Shown here one piece after another: positions 18,793-26,754 of a DNA stretch of 49,075 nucleotides. Origin of the DNA: an uncultured Porphyromonadaceae bacterium (GTDB lineage: Bacteria > Bacteroidota > Bacteroidia > Bacteroidales > Coprobacteraceae); contig URAV01000028.1 in the NCBI GenBank assembly GCA_900545915.1, forward strand, positions 1 through 49,075, in the 5' to 3' direction. Position 1 is the stretch's first letter. The number at the start of each line of letters is the position of its first letter. The notes below the pieces were generated by a model, which saw nothing but the letters and a program-made list of their open reading frames with translations, had not been told where the DNA came from and made no database searches. A program made the translations under genes and the position numbers.

Positions 18793-19473
18793 ATGAAAAT
18801 TCTGATTGTCGAAGATGAACCTTCTTTGAGAGAATTGATGCAGAGAACGTTGGAGAAAGAGCGTTATGTTGTCGAGGTTGCCGCAACTTACGGTCAGGCT
18901 TTGCAAAAGATCGAAGACTACAATTATGACTGCATTTTGCTGGATATTATGCTGCCGGACGGTAGCGGTTTAGATTTGCTCGACCGTTTTAAAGCGTTAC
19001 GAAAGCAGGGAAATGTCATTATTATATCGGCAAAAGATTCGATAGAGGATAAGGTGTCGGGGCTTGATTTAGGTGCAGATGATTATTTGGCGAAACCTTT
19101 TCATCTGGCGGAGCTGTCTGCACGAATAAAAAGTGTGATGCGCCGTAATCGCGGGAATGGAGAAAATACGATCAAGTTGGGAAATGTGGTCGTGTCGCCC
19201 GATAAATTTCTAGTATCGGTAAATGGCGCTGATGTGCCTCTGCTTCGTAAAGAATACGATATATTGTATTATTTTATTCTTCGTCCCGGTCATTTGGTCG
19301 ATAAATCGGTATTGGCGGAAGCCGTATGGGGCGATCATATCGATCAGGCGGATAATTTCGATTTCATATATGCGCAGATGAAAAACCTGAGGAAAAAGCT
19401 GAGAGATGCGGGAGCTGAAATTGAAATAAAATCGGTGTACGGATTCGGTTATAAACTTGTCGTTGCCGGATAA
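18793..19473 (+). CDS. OmpR/PhoB-type response regulator
   Basis: This 226-residue protein has an N-terminal receiver domain with the acidic pair in VEDEPS, phospho-acceptor Asp51 in CILLDIMLPDG, the conserved Thr/Ser in IISAKD and Lys in LAKPFHLAEL. The C-terminal winged helix (SPDKFLVSVNGADVPLLRKEYDILYYF, KSVYGFGYKL) is of the OmpR class. AGTAGG upstream of ATG 18793 is a plausible ribosome binding site. The histidine kinase gene follows 14 bases after its stop, so they form a cognate pair. With a PepSY-like exported protein downstream, envelope stress or metal/peptide sensing is possible but unproven. Confidence 0.95.
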   Translation: MKILIVEDEPSLRELMQRTLEKERYVVEVAATYGQALQKIEDYNYDCILLDIMLPDGSGLDLLDRFKALRKQGNVIIISAKDSIEDKVSGLDLGADDYLAKPFHLAELSARIKSVMRRNRGNGENTIKLGNVVVSPDKFLVSVNGADVPLLRKEYDILYYFILRPGHLVDKSVLAEAVWGDHIDQADNFDFIYAQMKNLRKKLRDAGAEIEIKSVYGFGYKLVVAG

Positions 19474-19487
19474 CCGGTTATAGTGGA

Positions 19488-20771
19488 ATGAAGCTTATAT
19501 ATCAGATCATATTGCGGGTTTCGGTCGCCTTGGTGATTTTACTGACGGCTTGGGCGGCCTTTTTTTATTTTGCATTGCAGACGGAGATTAACGATGAGGT
19601 GGATGATGCGCTCGAGAACTATTCCGATATGATTATTATGCAGGTGCTGGCAGGAGAGAAGACTCTTTCATCAGGCGACGGGTCGAATAACAGTTATCAG
19701 ATCAGAGAGGTAACCCGGGAATATGCCGAAAGTCATTCGGCCATCAGCTATACAGACGCGAAAATTTACATTCCCCGTTTGCAGGATACCGAACCGGCAA
19801 GAATCTTGAAAACCATATTTCAAAACGATTCGGGTGTTTATTTTGAACTGACCGTAGCGACACCTTCTTTTGAGAAAGAAGACTTGCGTAATTCTATTCT
19901 GAATTGGATCATCGTGCTATATGTTACTTTATTGTTGATTATTATCGGGATAAACACATGGGTTTTTTACCGGAGTATGCGTCCGCTTTATACATTATTG
20001 CATTGGCTGGATGATTATACTGTGGGGGGAGAAAACAAACTTTTGAAAAATGATACGAAAATATCGGAGTTTAAAAAATTGAATGATGCGGCGATTCGTT
20101 ATGCGAGAAGAACCGAACAGCTATTCGATCAGCAGAAACAGTTTATCGGGAATGCTTCTCACGAGATACAAACTCCGTTGGCGGTTTGCCAAAACCGTCT
20201 CGAATGGCTGACAGACAATACCGAGCTTACGGAGGAACAGTTGGTTGAAATCTTGAAAACCCGGCAGACGATCGAGTATATAGTCCGCCTCAATAAATCT
20301 CTTTTGTTCCTTTCTAAAATAGATAGCGGACAGTTTACCGATAATGTTTCTGTAAATATGAACGAATTATTGGAACGACAACTGGATCTGTATAAAGATA
20401 TATATAGCTACCGGAACATAAAGGTGGAATTGGAAAAGCGCTCTCAGTTGATTGTTTATATGAATGAGTCGTTAGCGACGGCGCTTGTTACGAATTTATT
20501 GAAGAATGCCTATGTCCACAATTCGGACAACGGTTATATCCGTATCATAACGGACGCTTCGGGAATTATGTTTTGTAACGGTGCGGTTTCCGGAGCTTTA
20601 GACGGAGAGCGTATTTTTGACCGTTTTTATCAAGGTTCTAAGAAAAAAGGGTCGACAGGTTTGGGCTTGGCTATTGTTAAAGCTATAGGACAATATTATG
20701 GAATAGAGGTCGATTATCGGTATGTCGGGGGAGAGCATCGTTTTATCCTTTCATGGAATAAACTGCCTTAG
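19488..20771 (+). CDS. Sensor histidine kinase, partner of the OmpR-type regulator
   Basis: This 427-residue kinase has two transmembrane helices (~8-30 and ~142-163) around a ~110-residue periplasmic sensor, then the phospho-acceptor His225 in FIGNASHEIQTPLAV, the N box LVTNLLKNAYVHN and the G2 box GSTGLGLAIVKAI. The G1 region is degenerate (IMFCNGAVSG instead of DxGxG), as is common in this Bacteroidetes kinase group. Its TAG stop overlaps the left end of an intergenic repeat at 20768: the TA of the TTA flank and the first G of the repeat form the stop codon. Confidence 0.93.
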   Translation: MKLIYQIILRVSVALVILLTAWAAFFYFALQTEINDEVDDALENYSDMIIMQVLAGEKTLSSGDGSNNSYQIREVTREYAESHSAISYTDAKIYIPRLQDTEPARILKTIFQNDSGVYFELTVATPSFEKEDLRNSILNWIIVLYVTLLLIIIGINTWVFYRSMRPLYTLLHWLDDYTVGGENKLLKNDTKISEFKKLNDAAIRYARRTEQLFDQQKQFIGNASHEIQTPLAVCQNRLEWLTDNTELTEEQLVEILKTRQTIEYIVRLNKSLLFLSKIDSGQFTDNVSVNMNELLERQLDLYKDIYSYRNIKVELEKRSQLIVYMNESLATALVTNLLKNAYVHNSDNGYIRIITDASGIMFCNGAVSGALDGERIFDRFYQGSKKKGSTGLGLAIVKAIGQYYGIEVDYRYVGGEHRFILSWNKLP

Positions 20772-20830
20772 AACCTGTTCAAATTTTATTCGGGTCGGCG
20801 GTTTTGATAATTTCTTTCGGTCTGTTTTAC
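20768..20830 (+). repeat. Single left end of the TTA-flanked intergenic repeat
   Basis: TTAGAACCTGTTCAAATTTT followed by ATTCGGGTC closely matches the left end of the complete repeat at 33541-33713, and similarity continues weakly to about 20830 (ATTTCTTTCGG). A right end is not recognisable before the next gene at 20947, so this is a truncated or diverged copy. Confidence 0.55.
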
Positions 20831-20946
20831 TGTTTCTATTTCAAGTTCATTTCAGATTTGTGTTTCATTTTTGTCACATACAGTTATTCTTAACGGCTGT
20901 GTGACAGTTGAATTAAAGGTCTTTTTATAAACGAAAAAAGGAGATT

Positions 20947-21384
20947 ATGAAAAAATTATTTGTTCTGTTTATCTGTTTGTTTACCCTTAGTACTGCGACT
21001 TATGCGAGAGAAGATCGTCCTATTCGTGTGGATCAGCTACCGGCAAAAGCCCAGCAATTTATCAAAAAATATTTCCCCGATCTGAAAGTTGCATTGGCAA
21101 AAGTGGATAAGAGTTGGTTCGATCAGGAATATGAAGTGATTTTCGTGAATGGCAATAAGGTCGAATTCCGTAAATATGGCGATCTGAAAGAGGTAGATTG
21201 TAAATACAGTATGGTTCCTGCCGGTATTGTTCCTGTTCCGATTGCCGAATATTTAAAGGAAAATCATCCGGATATACCGGTTATTAAGTTTGAGCAAGAT
21301 ACGAAAGAGTATGAGGTGAAGTTGAAAGGTGGCATAGAGTTGACATTCGACAAGCAGTTTCGCCTGATAGATTATGATGATTGA
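20947..21384 (+). CDS. Exported PepSY-like (DUF2874) protein
   Basis: This 145-residue periplasmic protein has a cleavable signal peptide ending near TYAR. Two tandem PepSY-like alpha/beta repeats follow (LPAKAQQFIKKYFPDLKVALAKVDKSW... and IAEYLKENHPDIPVIKFEQDTKEYEV..LKGGIELTFD). An AAAAGGAG-like site precedes the ATG. Such proteins commonly sit beside two-component systems in Bacteroidetes, as here, where it lies 175 bases after the kinase gene. It may modulate sensing or be a regulon member. No enzymatic motif is present. Confidence 0.88.
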   Translation: MKKLFVLFICLFTLSTATYAREDRPIRVDQLPAKAQQFIKKYFPDLKVALAKVDKSWFDQEYEVIFVNGNKVEFRKYGDLKEVDCKYSMVPAGIVPVPIAEYLKENHPDIPVIKFEQDTKEYEVKLKGGIELTFDKQFRLIDYDD

Positions 21385-21397
21385 TCTTTGCAGAAGA

Positions 21398-21448
21398 TTA
21401 CAAGGGTGCGCCCGGAAGGATGAATTGCTTCCGGGCGCACCCTTGTAA
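21398..21448. terminator. Bidirectional terminator with a perfect 21-bp stem
   Basis: The arms at 21398-21418 and 21428-21448 are perfect inverted repeats (core GGGTGCGCCCGGAAG / CTTCCGGGCGCACCC) around a nine-base loop. It lies between convergent genes: the PepSY-like gene ends at 21384 and the DUF4857 gene ends at 21451. It probably ends transcription from both sides. Confidence 0.85.
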
Positions 21449-21450
21449 AA

Positions 21451-22503
21451 CTACATCGAGATGCGGGGGAATACGTATTTATCGGATAATGATGTAAAAG
21501 TAAGTCGGACAGGAAAATTGTTCCGCTGGATATCCGGATAGAGTCTCGCCAAATCTATTTGTTTTAGTAACCGGAGATTTTCGGCATCTAATGCATATAT
21601 TTTGTTTTCGTCCGGATTAGATAAAGATACCGTCCAGTCGAAAATGTTTCCGAAAATGGAAATTTCATCCTTCTGCGGGTTGAAGTGAGAAACACCGCTT
21701 TTTTTGAGTTCGTAAGTTTTGGTATATAAAACATACAAGTCATTTTTGTCATCGGTCAGGAAAGCATGGTATTTCCGATTTTTAAACTCTGTCGGGAAAA
21801 TATATTTTATTTTCAATCCGTTCGGAATTTCTATTTTCCTGAAATACGGGCGTCCTTTTACCTGTTTCAAATGATATAAAGATCCTGTCCGGTCTGTGAT
21901 GAGATAACCTTCGTCATAATCTTTTCGGGCAGTCGGATTTCCGGCTATGATATTCGCCGGGAAACAAAATCCTTTTTTCTTCATGGCATCTGTATAAATG
22001 TCGCTTTTCCTTTCGTCGATACTGTTTGTGTTTATATCTATGAACTCGATACCGTTGTTATTTATCCTGAAAACATCATCCGGCATTTTCAGATCGACTC
22101 TCCCGGACATCGATTCCAGAAGAGGATAAAGTCTCGGTTTTTTACAATTTACGTCAGACGGTTGATGCCGAAAAATGAAATTTTCCGTTTGTACGATTTT
22201 CGGAGTCAAGACGACACCGTTTATTTCCTTCGGGAATCTTTCGTCCGCGATTAATTGCCGGTAGTAGAACATCGGCAATATGCTGTCGAATTCCGATTCG
22301 GTATAGTATTTCCCTTTCAGGTCTTTTCTTTCCGTTCCTTTTCCGTTATTTTCTAAAATGGCGAAATCATTTATTACCGTACTGTATAAAATAAACGGAT
22401 TTTTTTGAGGTTTTGAAAAAATGAAATCGTATCCCCACGGAATCAACCAAAATAATAACAGAATTATGGTTATATACAGGAGTATTTTGCTGAAACGTAT
22501 CAT
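21451..22503 (-). CDS. DUF4857 membrane-anchored protein of an ABC transporter operon
   Basis: This 350-residue protein has one N-terminal transmembrane segment (~6-27) and a large exported part with repeated WD/propeller-like strands (EGYLITDRTGSLYHLKQ, HAFLTDDKNDLYVLYT, ENKIYALDAENLRLLKQID). I recognise it as the DUF4857 family, which in Bacteroidales is found next to an ABC-2-type permease and ATPase. It is the last gene of that operon, 30 bases after the permease. It may be a periplasmic partner or sensor for the transporter; no activity is known. Confidence 0.8.
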   Translation of the reverse strand: MIRFSKILLYITIILLLFWLIPWGYDFIFSKPQKNPFILYSTVINDFAILENNGKGTERKDLKGKYYTESEFDSILPMFYYRQLIADERFPKEINGVVLTPKIVQTENFIFRHQPSDVNCKKPRLYPLLESMSGRVDLKMPDDVFRINNNGIEFIDINTNSIDERKSDIYTDAMKKKGFCFPANIIAGNPTARKDYDEGYLITDRTGSLYHLKQVKGRPYFRKIEIPNGLKIKYIFPTEFKNRKYHAFLTDDKNDLYVLYTKTYELKKSGVSHFNPQKDEISIFGNIFDWTVSLSNPDENKIYALDAENLRLLKQIDLARLYPDIQRNNFPVRLTFTSLSDKYVFPRISM

Positions 22504-22533
22504 GATTTTTAGTTTTATATTAGTATCTTAATA

Positions 22534-23205
22534 TTAATCCTGTTTCCCCGCTCTGAATCGTGATATCGACAATAAGCTGAAGAATAGTGTCAGTATTGTA
22601 AATAAGATGAGTATGGGTAAAAAACAGTTATAAGATTCGGGAACAGAAGATAAAAAGAAAATACGGAGTATCGCTGCGGAAATAAAAATATTGAGTATTC
22701 TGCGTTTCCATGTAGGTTCGAGGCATATCCATGCAGTTAATAGATATCCGGTAATACCGGCTGTAAACCAAGGAATAGCAGTCAACAATATCCTGGATGT
22801 CAGTTCTGAAGCGAAAAACTTCTGCAAATAAAGCCATAACAACAGAAAATTCGATGCAAATCCGATAAGCAATAAGATGATTCCGAAAGATAGCATGATC
22901 GATATTGTCTTGTATTGCGATACCGGCAGATGTAAAGTCAGCTTTAGTCGGTTCTGCTGCATCTCAGGAACAAATTGTACCCACGCCAACAATATTCCGA
23001 TCAATAACGGTAAATAAGTCAACAAGTCGATAAAAACCACGTCTTTCCCGAGCATTACCTCCCATAGATGAGGTGCGCCTTTCATGGTTATCGCTCGGTT
23101 GATTTTAAGTATGCAGTATCCGGTCATGCCCCATGACACGAGTATTGCCAGGAAGTAATAGTATCGGGTTTTGATCCATTCTTTATAACATAATGCTTTT
23201 TCCAT
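22534..23205 (-). CDS. ABC transporter permease (ABC-2-like)
   Basis: This 223-residue membrane protein has about six hydrophobic helices (for example YYYFLAILVSWGMTGYCI, LTYLPLLIGILLAWVQFV, IMLSFGIILLLIGFASNFLLLWLYL). The arrangement fits small ABC-2 permeases. The gene starts 22 bases after the ATPase gene, with which it should form a transporter. The cargo is unknown. Together with the TonB receptor and DUF4876 block nearby, metal, cofactor or lipid traffic is a reasonable guess. Confidence 0.85.
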   Translation of the reverse strand: MEKALCYKEWIKTRYYYFLAILVSWGMTGYCILKINRAITMKGAPHLWEVMLGKDVVFIDLLTYLPLLIGILLAWVQFVPEMQQNRLKLTLHLPVSQYKTISIMLSFGIILLLIGFASNFLLLWLYLQKFFASELTSRILLTAIPWFTAGITGYLLTAWICLEPTWKRRILNIFISAAILRIFFLSSVPESYNCFLPILILFTILTLFFSLLSISRFRAGKQD

Positions 23206-23227
23206 TCTGAGAAGAGTCTTTAATGTA

Positions 23228-24112
23228 TTAATATTTTCCGGTGAGACCGATAAATGCGTCTTCCAGATTGACTGATTCGGCTTTTAATCCGGAAAAGGGG
23301 ATTCCGAGAGACTTGAGTTTCTCCTCCGCTTCTTTCTCCGAAAAGAAAGAAAATGTTTCTACGTGATTTCGTATTTTCGAAGGATAGTAAAATCCGGGAC
23401 ATTCGTTTAGTTCATATCGGTCGGGCACGGTAAACTCATACCGTTTTACAGAGCCTAAAAGTTCTTTTACCGGTTGTTGGATCATTATGCGTCCGTAATC
23501 CATGATAATACAATCATCGATAAGGCGTTCCATATCCTGAATGATATGAGAAGTGAGAAAAACCGTTTTTTGTTCTGCTCGGGCATATTCACGCAAATAA
23601 TCGACGAAAAGCCTTCGGTAACCGGGGTCAAGACCTAAAGAAAAATCGTCCAAAATCAATAATTCGGGATCTTGAGCAAGAATAAGTCCGAGAGCTATTT
23701 GAGATCTTTGTCCGCAAGACATGCGGCTGATACGTTGAGTCGGGGTGATTTTTAATTTCCCGACCAGTTCGTAAAAAGCCTCTTTTTTCCATTTCGGATA
23801 AAAAGAGGCATAGAATTTCTCGATTTGCCGGATATTCATGAATGAGTATTGGATGTGTCCTTCTATCAGTAACCCTATATTACGGCGTAATGACGGCTTC
23901 ATGTTTTGCACGTCTCGCCCGAATATAAGGCATTCTCCTGATTTAGGTTTCAGATAACCGTTCAGAATATTGATCGTTGTTGTCTTTCCTGTTCCGTTTT
24001 TTCCTAAAAGTCCTAAAATCCGGCCTTTCGGGACATTGAAACTCAAATCTTTATAAATAAGCCTTTTCCCATAATAATGGGTCAGGTTTTTACATGATAT
24101 GACGTTTTCCAT
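23228..24112 (-). CDS. ABC transporter ATP-binding protein
   Basis: This 294-residue ABC ATPase has Walker A GKNGTGKT (residues 37-44), the signature region MSCGQRSQIALG near 131, Walker B LLILDDFSLGLD with Asp155, and the switch His in FLTSHI. The residue after the Walker B Asp, normally the catalytic Glu, is Asp156. A ~60-residue C-terminal extension follows the nucleotide-binding domain, as in many ABC-2 exporters. It lies 22 bases before the permease and five bases after the OB-fold lipoprotein gene. Confidence 0.93.
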   Translation of the reverse strand: MENVISCKNLTHYYGKRLIYKDLSFNVPKGRILGLLGKNGTGKTTTINILNGYLKPKSGECLIFGRDVQNMKPSLRRNIGLLIEGHIQYSFMNIRQIEKFYASFYPKWKKEAFYELVGKLKITPTQRISRMSCGQRSQIALGLILAQDPELLILDDFSLGLDPGYRRLFVDYLREYARAEQKTVFLTSHIIQDMERLIDDCIIMDYGRIMIQQPVKELLGSVKRYEFTVPDRYELNECPGFYYPSKIRNHVETFSFFSEKEAEEKLKSLGIPFSGLKAESVNLEDAFIGLTGKY

Positions 24113-24117
24113 TATTC

Positions 24118-24708
24118 TTATTCTAAGATCTTATAGGACTCTGCTTCTACAAAATAAAAAGAGAGATAATCTTTTCCGGTTTTCGCTTTGCGTTCTGCTA
24201 TTTTTTTTCTGAAGTCTGCAATCCGTTCTTCTGTCGTGTTTCCGGTTTCTCCCCGAGCTTTCTTCTCGGTACTGCATCCGGCTTCTCCTGTTCCGTGTTT
24301 CTCTCCGGTTTGTGCTTTAACTCGTTCTTCCCATTGTACCAGATATTCTTCGTCGATCCGTTGTTCTTTTAATATACCGTTTACTTCTACTATACTGTTT
24401 ACGCAATCGGGACTGAATTGCCCTAAATCTCCGGCTTCAATGCGTATAGTCTGTGTATCGTCACTTCCCATCAAGAATATCTTTTTAGCGCCGTGTTTGC
24501 AAGTGTGTGTACAAATACCTTGTACCGTTATATTTTTTTCAGCCAGCGAATCGGCGTTTGCAAGAAGAGAATCGACTTCCATTCCGGTAGAGACGACAGT
24601 TTGTTCTTCTATCGTATTATTTTGAGATGCTTGTTTTGTACTGTTTCCGCAACTGATGCTTCCTATGCATAGTAATGAGGAAGCGATGTAAAGCATTGTT
24701 TTATTCAT
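24118..24708 (-). CDS. OB-fold-like lipoprotein, first gene of the ABC operon
   Basis: The start is set at ATG 24708 (MNKTMLYIASSLLCIGSISCGN), which gives a proper lipobox. An in-frame ATG at 24738 lies inside the upstream terminator hairpin and is rejected. The 196-residue product has an OB-fold-like core (KNITVQGICTHTCKHGAKKIFLMG, IRIEAGDLGQFSPDCVNSIVEVNGILKE) with a CxHxCxxG cluster that could bind metal or a cofactor. A charged helical tail (RIADFRKKIAERKAKTG) follows. It is tightly linked to the ABC ATPase gene, so it is probably its periplasmic or outer-membrane accessory. Confidence 0.78.
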   Translation of the reverse strand: MNKTMLYIASSLLCIGSISCGNSTKQASQNNTIEEQTVVSTGMEVDSLLANADSLAEKNITVQGICTHTCKHGAKKIFLMGSDDTQTIRIEAGDLGQFSPDCVNSIVEVNGILKEQRIDEEYLVQWEERVKAQTGEKHGTGEAGCSTEKKARGETGNTTEERIADFRKKIAERKAKTGKDYLSFYFVEAESYKILE

Positions 24709-24725
24709 AATGATTTTTTTATAAC

Positions 24726-24770
24726 AAAAAGCATCCATTTCCTGTAATAACAGGTTTATGGATGCTTTTT
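24726..24770 (-). terminator. Terminator after the T9SS-sorted propeller gene
   Basis: AAAAAGCATCCAT (24726-24738) pairs perfectly with ATGGATGCTTTTT (24758-24770), with a second small hairpin CCTGT/ACAGG inside. The minus-strand transcript ends in a U tract. It separates the gene at 24777-26570 from the ABC operon that starts at 24708. Confidence 0.8.
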
Positions 24771-24776
24771 AGTAAA

Positions 24777-26570
24777 TTAATATACAACTACTTTTGATTT
24801 GTTTACGATATAGATTCCTTTAGGTATGGAAATAGAGTGCTTACCGGCAGATACGGTTGTATTTTTCACGATTTGTCCATAAGTATTCAGTATTTGTACA
24901 TCCGAAGATTCTCCAGCTTCTACAAATATCTGATTTTTACCGCCGTAAACTTTGATGCCTTGTTTTTGGGATATTTCTGAAGAAATTAATCCGGTTGTTT
25001 GTCCCAGTTCCGGAATTTCGAAAGAAGCAAGAATCGTGATCCATGATCCGGCATCTTTTCGGCCTTCTATCGTGTAAGCTCCGTCTAAAATATTATTAGC
25101 AGATGTTGCTCTGCTGCGGGCAAGAGTCAGAAGTTGTCCTCCGTCGAACAGGCATCCCCATGCGGTAGTTGATCCGCCTTTTACCAAACTATATTCATTC
25201 TCTATCTCCCATGTAGAAGTATTATAGGTTATAAGATAAGCATTTCCTAAAGCATAACCGTATGTGTAGATTTTTCCGTTTTCATATTCGAATGCGCCAT
25301 AATATCCTCCGATCGAGTTCTCACCGATAGCTCCGCCTAACCAAGTCCCGTCAGTTGCGCTGCATTTGATAAGGAAGCCTGTCTGCATAGTGGATGATCC
25401 TTCGATCAGCGCTTCGTTTTTATCTGTCCCAAAACCTCCGATGACGTGTCCCATCAGGTATAAACTTCCGTTTTGCACTTCCATTTTTTTGTTTTGGGTA
25501 GTGTGTTTTCCGTTACTGGCTGCAAATGCAGGAAAATGTTTTACCCATGCGACGGTCATATCGGGATTAACAGCCCCTACGATAATATCGTCGAATTTTG
25601 TCGGCTGTATAGTAGTGTCACCTAATTTTATTTCTGAATCTTCTGTCGATGCTCCTTTTACCATACCCAAGAAATAGATTTTTCCGTCAGCGTATGTTAT
25701 ATCGTTAATACTTTCTCTGGCTGCAACTCCGGTAGTAGTTACGTGTCCCAGATAATTTCCTGCTTCATCTAATTTTACTAAAAACAGGTCTCCGACACTT
25801 GATTGAGGATCTCCGGTCCAGCCTTCGGTATTGTGAGGTGTCAATATAACTTTTTCTCCATCCTTTTTAACGAATGTCATTTCTTTTCGATAATTTCCTG
25901 CAATATATAGATTCCCGTCGTTATCTTCTGTCGCACCGTAAAAGTAAAATCCTTGCGGAGTATAGTTTTTGTAGGTGCTCGATGTCGTTCCCGGTACAGG
26001 GGAATAATCTACATTGATCAGTTTTGTCCATTCAACATTTCCGTCCGTACTGATTTTTACTAAAATTCCCTGATATACCCAGTATCCCGGATATTCCCAA
26101 ATAACATCTGTCGTTTTACCCGATGCATCGACCAATGACAGTAATTTCCCGTTTTTTGCGGCATCGTAGTTGGTATGATAAAACTTCAGAGCAAGGAATG
26201 CTCCTCCGTCGGCAGTCGGGGTGTAAGCACAGTCAGAAAGAGAGGCTCCACCCCAGCAACTATATACAGACCAAATGAGATCACCGTTCTTTTCTAATTT
26301 TTGAAATGCAATGTTTAAATTCCCGGAAGAACTGCTTCCGCTATAAGGTGCTCCATGTCCGATTAATTCATCGTTATAAGAAAGAGAATCTGCAGCTCCG
26401 GACGATCCGAAATTGGTAAATGCAAATACTTTGTCGTCTGCACTTTTGGCAAGAGAATGTGCCCCTGTTCCCATAGGAGAAACAAATGTTTTTGCCCATT
26501 GAAAATCAATGTCGCTCGCATAAGCAGTCAACCCACATAAAATCGAAACAAATAGTAAAATCTTTTTCAT
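24777..26570 (-). CDS. Secreted propeller-like protein with T9SS type A sorting domain
   Basis: The start is ATG 26570; the in-frame GTG two codons upstream is less likely. The 597-residue product has a cleavable signal peptide (LCGLTAYAS) and many repeated beta segments of the bacterial SBBP/propeller style (WAKTFVSPMGTGAHSLAKSADDKVFAFTNFG, NGDLIWSVYSCWGG, AGNYLGHVTTTG). The C-terminus (VQILNTYGQIVKNTTVSAGKHSI, GIYIVNKSKVVVY) is a type IX secretion sorting domain of type A, so it should be exported across the outer membrane and anchored at the surface. It is divergent from the TonB receptor gene at 26755 and may capture the same ligand. Confidence 0.82.
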   Translation of the reverse strand: MKKILLFVSILCGLTAYASDIDFQWAKTFVSPMGTGAHSLAKSADDKVFAFTNFGSSGAADSLSYNDELIGHGAPYSGSSSSGNLNIAFQKLEKNGDLIWSVYSCWGGASLSDCAYTPTADGGAFLALKFYHTNYDAAKNGKLLSLVDASGKTTDVIWEYPGYWVYQGILVKISTDGNVEWTKLINVDYSPVPGTTSSTYKNYTPQGFYFYGATEDNDGNLYIAGNYRKEMTFVKKDGEKVILTPHNTEGWTGDPQSSVGDLFLVKLDEAGNYLGHVTTTGVAARESINDITYADGKIYFLGMVKGASTEDSEIKLGDTTIQPTKFDDIIVGAVNPDMTVAWVKHFPAFAASNGKHTTQNKKMEVQNGSLYLMGHVIGGFGTDKNEALIEGSSTMQTGFLIKCSATDGTWLGGAIGENSIGGYYGAFEYENGKIYTYGYALGNAYLITYNTSTWEIENEYSLVKGGSTTAWGCLFDGGQLLTLARSRATSANNILDGAYTIEGRKDAGSWITILASFEIPELGQTTGLISSEISQKQGIKVYGGKNQIFVEAGESSDVQILNTYGQIVKNTTVSAGKHSISIPKGIYIVNKSKVVVY

Positions 26571-26604
26571 TATCACTTAGTTTTAAATATATTTTATTGC
26601 ACGG

Positions 26605-26612
26605 CAAAAATA
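26605..26612 (-). promoter_or_regulatory. Candidate -7 element for the T9SS-sorted gene
   Basis: CAAAAATA on the plus strand is TATTTTTG on the minus strand, an exact TAnnTTTG match, 35 bases before the ATG at 26570. The -33 region is poor. Confidence is limited by AT-richness. Confidence 0.35.
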
Positions 26613-26648
26613 TGTACCGAAGAAAAATTGTGAAATCACATAATTTAG

Positions 26649-26664
26649 GTATTTTATAAAATAC
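26649..26664. promoter_or_regulatory. Perfect 16-bp palindrome in the divergent promoter region
   Basis: GTATTTTATAAAATAC is a perfect palindrome midway between the divergent genes at 26570 and 26755. A related half-site, GTATTTATAGGTAT, follows at 26671, and TAGGTATT occurs twice. This layout resembles an operator for a dimeric repressor acting on both transcripts. Confidence 0.45.
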
Positions 26665-26682
26665 TAATCAGTATTTATAGGT

Positions 26683-26714
26683 ATTGTCCGGTGAAAATAT
26701 ACCTCTTATTTTCG
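26683..26714 (+). promoter_or_regulatory. Candidate promoter for the TonB receptor operon
   Basis: A -33-like ATTG at 26683-26686 is followed after 20 bases by TATTTTCG (26707-26714), one mismatch from TAnnTTTG, and lies 41 bases before the start codon at 26755. The palindrome at 26649 sits just upstream. Confidence 0.4.
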
Positions 26715-26754
26715 CATCGCATTAATATTGTGTAAATAATGTGATTATTCGAGG

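Noticed and set aside
24709..24738. Upstream ATG at 24738 as start of the OB-fold lipoprotein
   Set aside because: It lies inside a perfect terminator hairpin and would put ten residues ahead of a good lipoprotein signal.
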